DNA of 5,132 nt from Chloroflexota bacterium (GTDB lineage Bacteria > Chloroflexota > Anaerolineae > Promineifilales > Promineifilaceae): contig QQUD01001028.1 in NCBI GenBank assembly GCA_008501785.1, forward strand, positions 1 to 5,132, read 5' to 3'. The notes beneath the pieces were generated by a model, which worked only from the letters and a program-made list of their open reading frames with translations, ran no database searches and was not told where the DNA came from. Made by a program: the position numbers and the translations under genes. Positions 3,595 through 5,132 of this stretch are shown piece after piece (the first letter of the stretch is position 1; every line of letters begins with the position of its first letter).

Positions 3595-5132
3595 TTATTT
3601 GAGCAATGCCTGGTGCAAAACTGCACCGAGGTGGTTTGTGTCCAAGTTTAGCACTTCAGCGAAATGCGATTGGGCGATTTTTGCTTTTCCTAAGCCGGTG
3701 CAGCCGAGCGCCATCATGTAATGGCAGTGGATGCGGTTGGACAGGTTTAAATCTTCTTCAAACACGAGGAAGGTGGGCAGCGAAATGGCGAAGTAATCGA
3801 TTTGCACATCGTCGTTGAGATGCGTATTGCCGTAATCGATTAGCTTTTGGAAGATGGCGGTTGCGGCGGCGGTTTGGCCCAGCTTGAGGCGTGCCATGCC
3901 TTGATAAAAGATCATGTCTGGCGGCTGATCGTTGTAGAACATGGCGGAGGTGGGTTCGCTGAGTCCGACGGCCGTTTTTTCAAACCATGCCTTTACTTGT
4001 TCATCATCGCCCAGACCTTCGTATGCGCAGCCGAGGTAGTAGAAGATGTCGTTTTCTTGTGCGCCGTGCAGTTTGCCTTCACCGAGGTTGTGGGGGTAGG
4101 TTTGGGCGGCAGTGAGGTGGGTAACGGCCGTTTCCCACCCCTCATTCTCAATACACGCCCGCGCCAACGCCACCAAACTCAACACATACTGCCGAGTCAC
4201 TTTGCCCTCGCCACCTTCCCACGGATGGAAGTTGCGATTTAGCAGCAGTTGCAGCGCTTCGTCCGGTCGTTGCAGCAAATTGAGTAAGGTGATGCGTTCA
4301 ATGGTGAGATCGTCACGCTGTTCCACAAGTGACTCGTATTGCTCTAGCAGTGCCAAACGTTCGAGTGCAGGCCGATTCAGTTTTTTGTAAAGCTGGTCCA
4401 GTTCAAACAGGACACGAGCATCATTCAAATTTAACGCGAATGCCGTTTCTAGACTGCTGACAGCGAGCTGTGGATCGTCCAATTTGTTGGTGTAAGCCAA
4501 TGCTAAGTTGCGATGTACGGTAGCGAATTGATCATCCAACGTGCGCGATTGTTCCCAGGCGGCAATGGCTTCATCGTAGCGGCGATGTGCGTACCAGAAG
4601 TTGCCTAAGTAGTATGGTGCTCGTGCATCTTTTGGATTCATTTCTCGTGCAGTGGTGAGCGACAGCACATCTTCGAGCCGGTTGGGGAAGCAGTAGTCTG
4701 GGGGCAGGGCAGCAGCTTCTGCAAAGGCTGCCAACGCATTTTCTGCGTCACCGGATTGAGCGTAAATCCAACCAAGCGTGTATTTGACCATCGGTGTGAT
4801 GTGAATCGCTTGATTAAGCAGGGTGATCGCATTGCTGAATAGTCCAGCATGGGCATAGTCGATTGCCAGTTCAATCAGCGTGTTGGTGTTCAGCTTTGTG
4901 ATTTGTACAAACGTTGCTTCACCAGTTAAGAGATGTTTTTCCCAGAGTGTGCCGTATTCCATTTTGTCGATGTTTAGACTTTCTTTGATGGTGGTGAGGG
5001 CGGCTTTGGATTGGTTGAGGTGACGGAGAAGGGCGATCTTGAGGTGGCGTGCTCTGTGAAAACGGCCGTTTCCCCCCAACACCCTTTCCACCAACCCCAA
5101 TGCTTCATCCAACCGTCCCGCACGGCTGGCTA
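3595..5132 (-). CDS. TPR-repeat protein, C-terminal part of a DUF5107-type protein
   Basis: The frame is open to the right edge, reading A-S-R-A-G-R-L-D-E-A-L from the edge, so the true start is outside; about 511 residues are visible. It is built of helical TPR-like repeats throughout, for example LGNFWYAHRRYDEAIAAWEQ, RNLALAYTNK and LGCAYEGLGDDEQVKAWFEK. Several signatures match the long TPR region that normally follows an N-terminal DUF5107 domain: DYCFPNRLE, DARAPYYLGN, FHPWEGGEGKV (about 4198-4230), YPHNLGEGK and, near the end, YFAISLP. That pairing is from memory of the family; the DUF5107 domain itself is not in the window. The function is not established; proteins of this type are large and presumed carbohydrate-related or scaffold-like. 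No signal peptide can be judged. The gene is convergent with the molybdoenzyme group and so is probably regulated separately. Three palindrome copies or variants (3967, 4123, 5061) lie in it. Confidence 0.85.
   Translation of the reverse strand, partial: ASRAGRLDEALGLVERVLGGNGRFHRARHLKIALLRHLNQSKAALTTIKESLNIDKMEYGTLWEKHLLTGEATFVQITKLNTNTLIELAIDYAHAGLFSNAITLLNQAIHITPMVKYTLGWIYAQSGDAENALAAFAEAAALPPDYCFPNRLEDVLSLTTAREMNPKDARAPYYLGNFWYAHRRYDEAIAAWEQSRTLDDQFATVHRNLALAYTNKLDDPQLAVSSLETAFALNLNDARVLFELDQLYKKLNRPALERLALLEQYESLVEQRDDLTIERITLLNLLQRPDEALQLLLNRNFHPWEGGEGKVTRQYVLSLVALARACIENEGWETAVTHLTAAQTYPHNLGEGKLHGAQENDIFYYLGCAYEGLGDDEQVKAWFEKTAVGLSEPTSAMFYNDQPPDMIFYQGMARLKLGQTAAATAIFQKLIDYGNTHLNDDVQIDYFAISLPTFLVFEEDLNLSNRIHCHYMMALGCTGLGKAKIAQSHFAEVLNLDTNHLGAVLHQALLK
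3967..3976. repeat. Near-exact palindrome variant GACGGCCGTT in the TPR gene
   Basis: One base differs from AACGGCCGTT. On the coding (-) strand it is read as T-A-V. The left 50 bases have about 20 G and 10 C, and the right 50 about 6 G and 16 C by hand count. Confidence 0.6.
4123..4132. repeat. Iterated palindrome AACGGCCGTT, copy in the TPR gene
   Basis: Exact copy, read as T-A-V on the - strand. The flanks flip strongly: about 24 G and 7 C in the left 50 bases, about 4 G and 25 C in the right 50 by hand count. Confidence 0.8.
5061..5070. repeat. Iterated palindrome AACGGCCGTT, copy near the right edge
   Basis: Exact copy, read as N-G-R on the - strand, a third reading phase. The flanks flip strongly: about 22 G and 6 C in the left 50 bases, about 3 G and 27 C in the right 50 by hand count. 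Confidence 0.8.

Noticed and set aside
3847..4242. A 131-codon open frame on the + strand opposite the TPR gene
   Set aside because: It is the complement of a strong TPR-coding frame with recognisable family motifs; the + product is low-complexity and unrecognised.
5110..5112. TTG as the start codon of the TPR gene
   Set aside because: The frame continues upstream to the window edge with TPR-like residues (A-G-R-L-D-E-A), so the gene is cut by the edge rather than starting here.
1..5132. CRISPR array, tRNA or rRNA genes, defence system, phage genes
   Set aside because: No regularly spaced direct repeats, no cloverleaf or rRNA-like stretches, and no genes of those classes were seen.

Overview
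The window reads as chromosomal DNA of a bacterium with roughly balanced base composition. My best guess is a member of the Chloroflexota (Anaerolineae or Ardenticatenia type). This is an inference from the mix of gene families and from a very frequent 10-base palindrome, AACGGCCGTT. No marker gene is present to prove the taxonomy.

Layout. Bases 1-2320 hold the end of a three-gene operon on the + strand for a membrane-bound molybdenum oxidoreductase of the DMSO-reductase family. It comprises the C-terminal third or so of the catalytic molybdopterin subunit (1-939, cut by the left edge), a four-cluster iron-sulfur subunit (951-1514) and a DmsC-type eight-helix membrane anchor (1514-2320). The genes are tightly packed, with strong AGGAGG ribosome binding sites and stop/start junctions 11 bases apart or overlapping by one base. 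Electrons would pass between menaquinol at the anchor, the four [4Fe-4S] clusters and the molybdenum site. The substrate cannot be told from what is visible.

Bases 2321-2508 are a non-coding spacer almost filled by two long hairpins, bounded by a perfect 12-base inverted repeat (GTAGGGGCGGGA). An FmdE-family protein with a C-terminal zinc finger follows (2509-3180), then a small acidic protein of unknown function (3264-3503). A large hairpin with a T-run (3525-3586) closes the + strand group. From 3595 to the right edge, on the - strand and convergent with the rest, is the C-terminal part of a TPR-repeat protein of the type usually found attached to a DUF5107 domain.

Beyond the genes, the most interesting signal is the palindrome. 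AACGGCCGTT occurs exactly six times in 5.1 kb, with three further close variants, all inside genes, on both coding strands and in all three reading phases. At several copies the local composition flips sharply: the left flank is G-rich and the right flank C-rich. Synonymous third positions change from G/T to C across the site, in the same sense whichever strand is coding. That looks like a DNA-level, strand-symmetric process centred on the palindrome.
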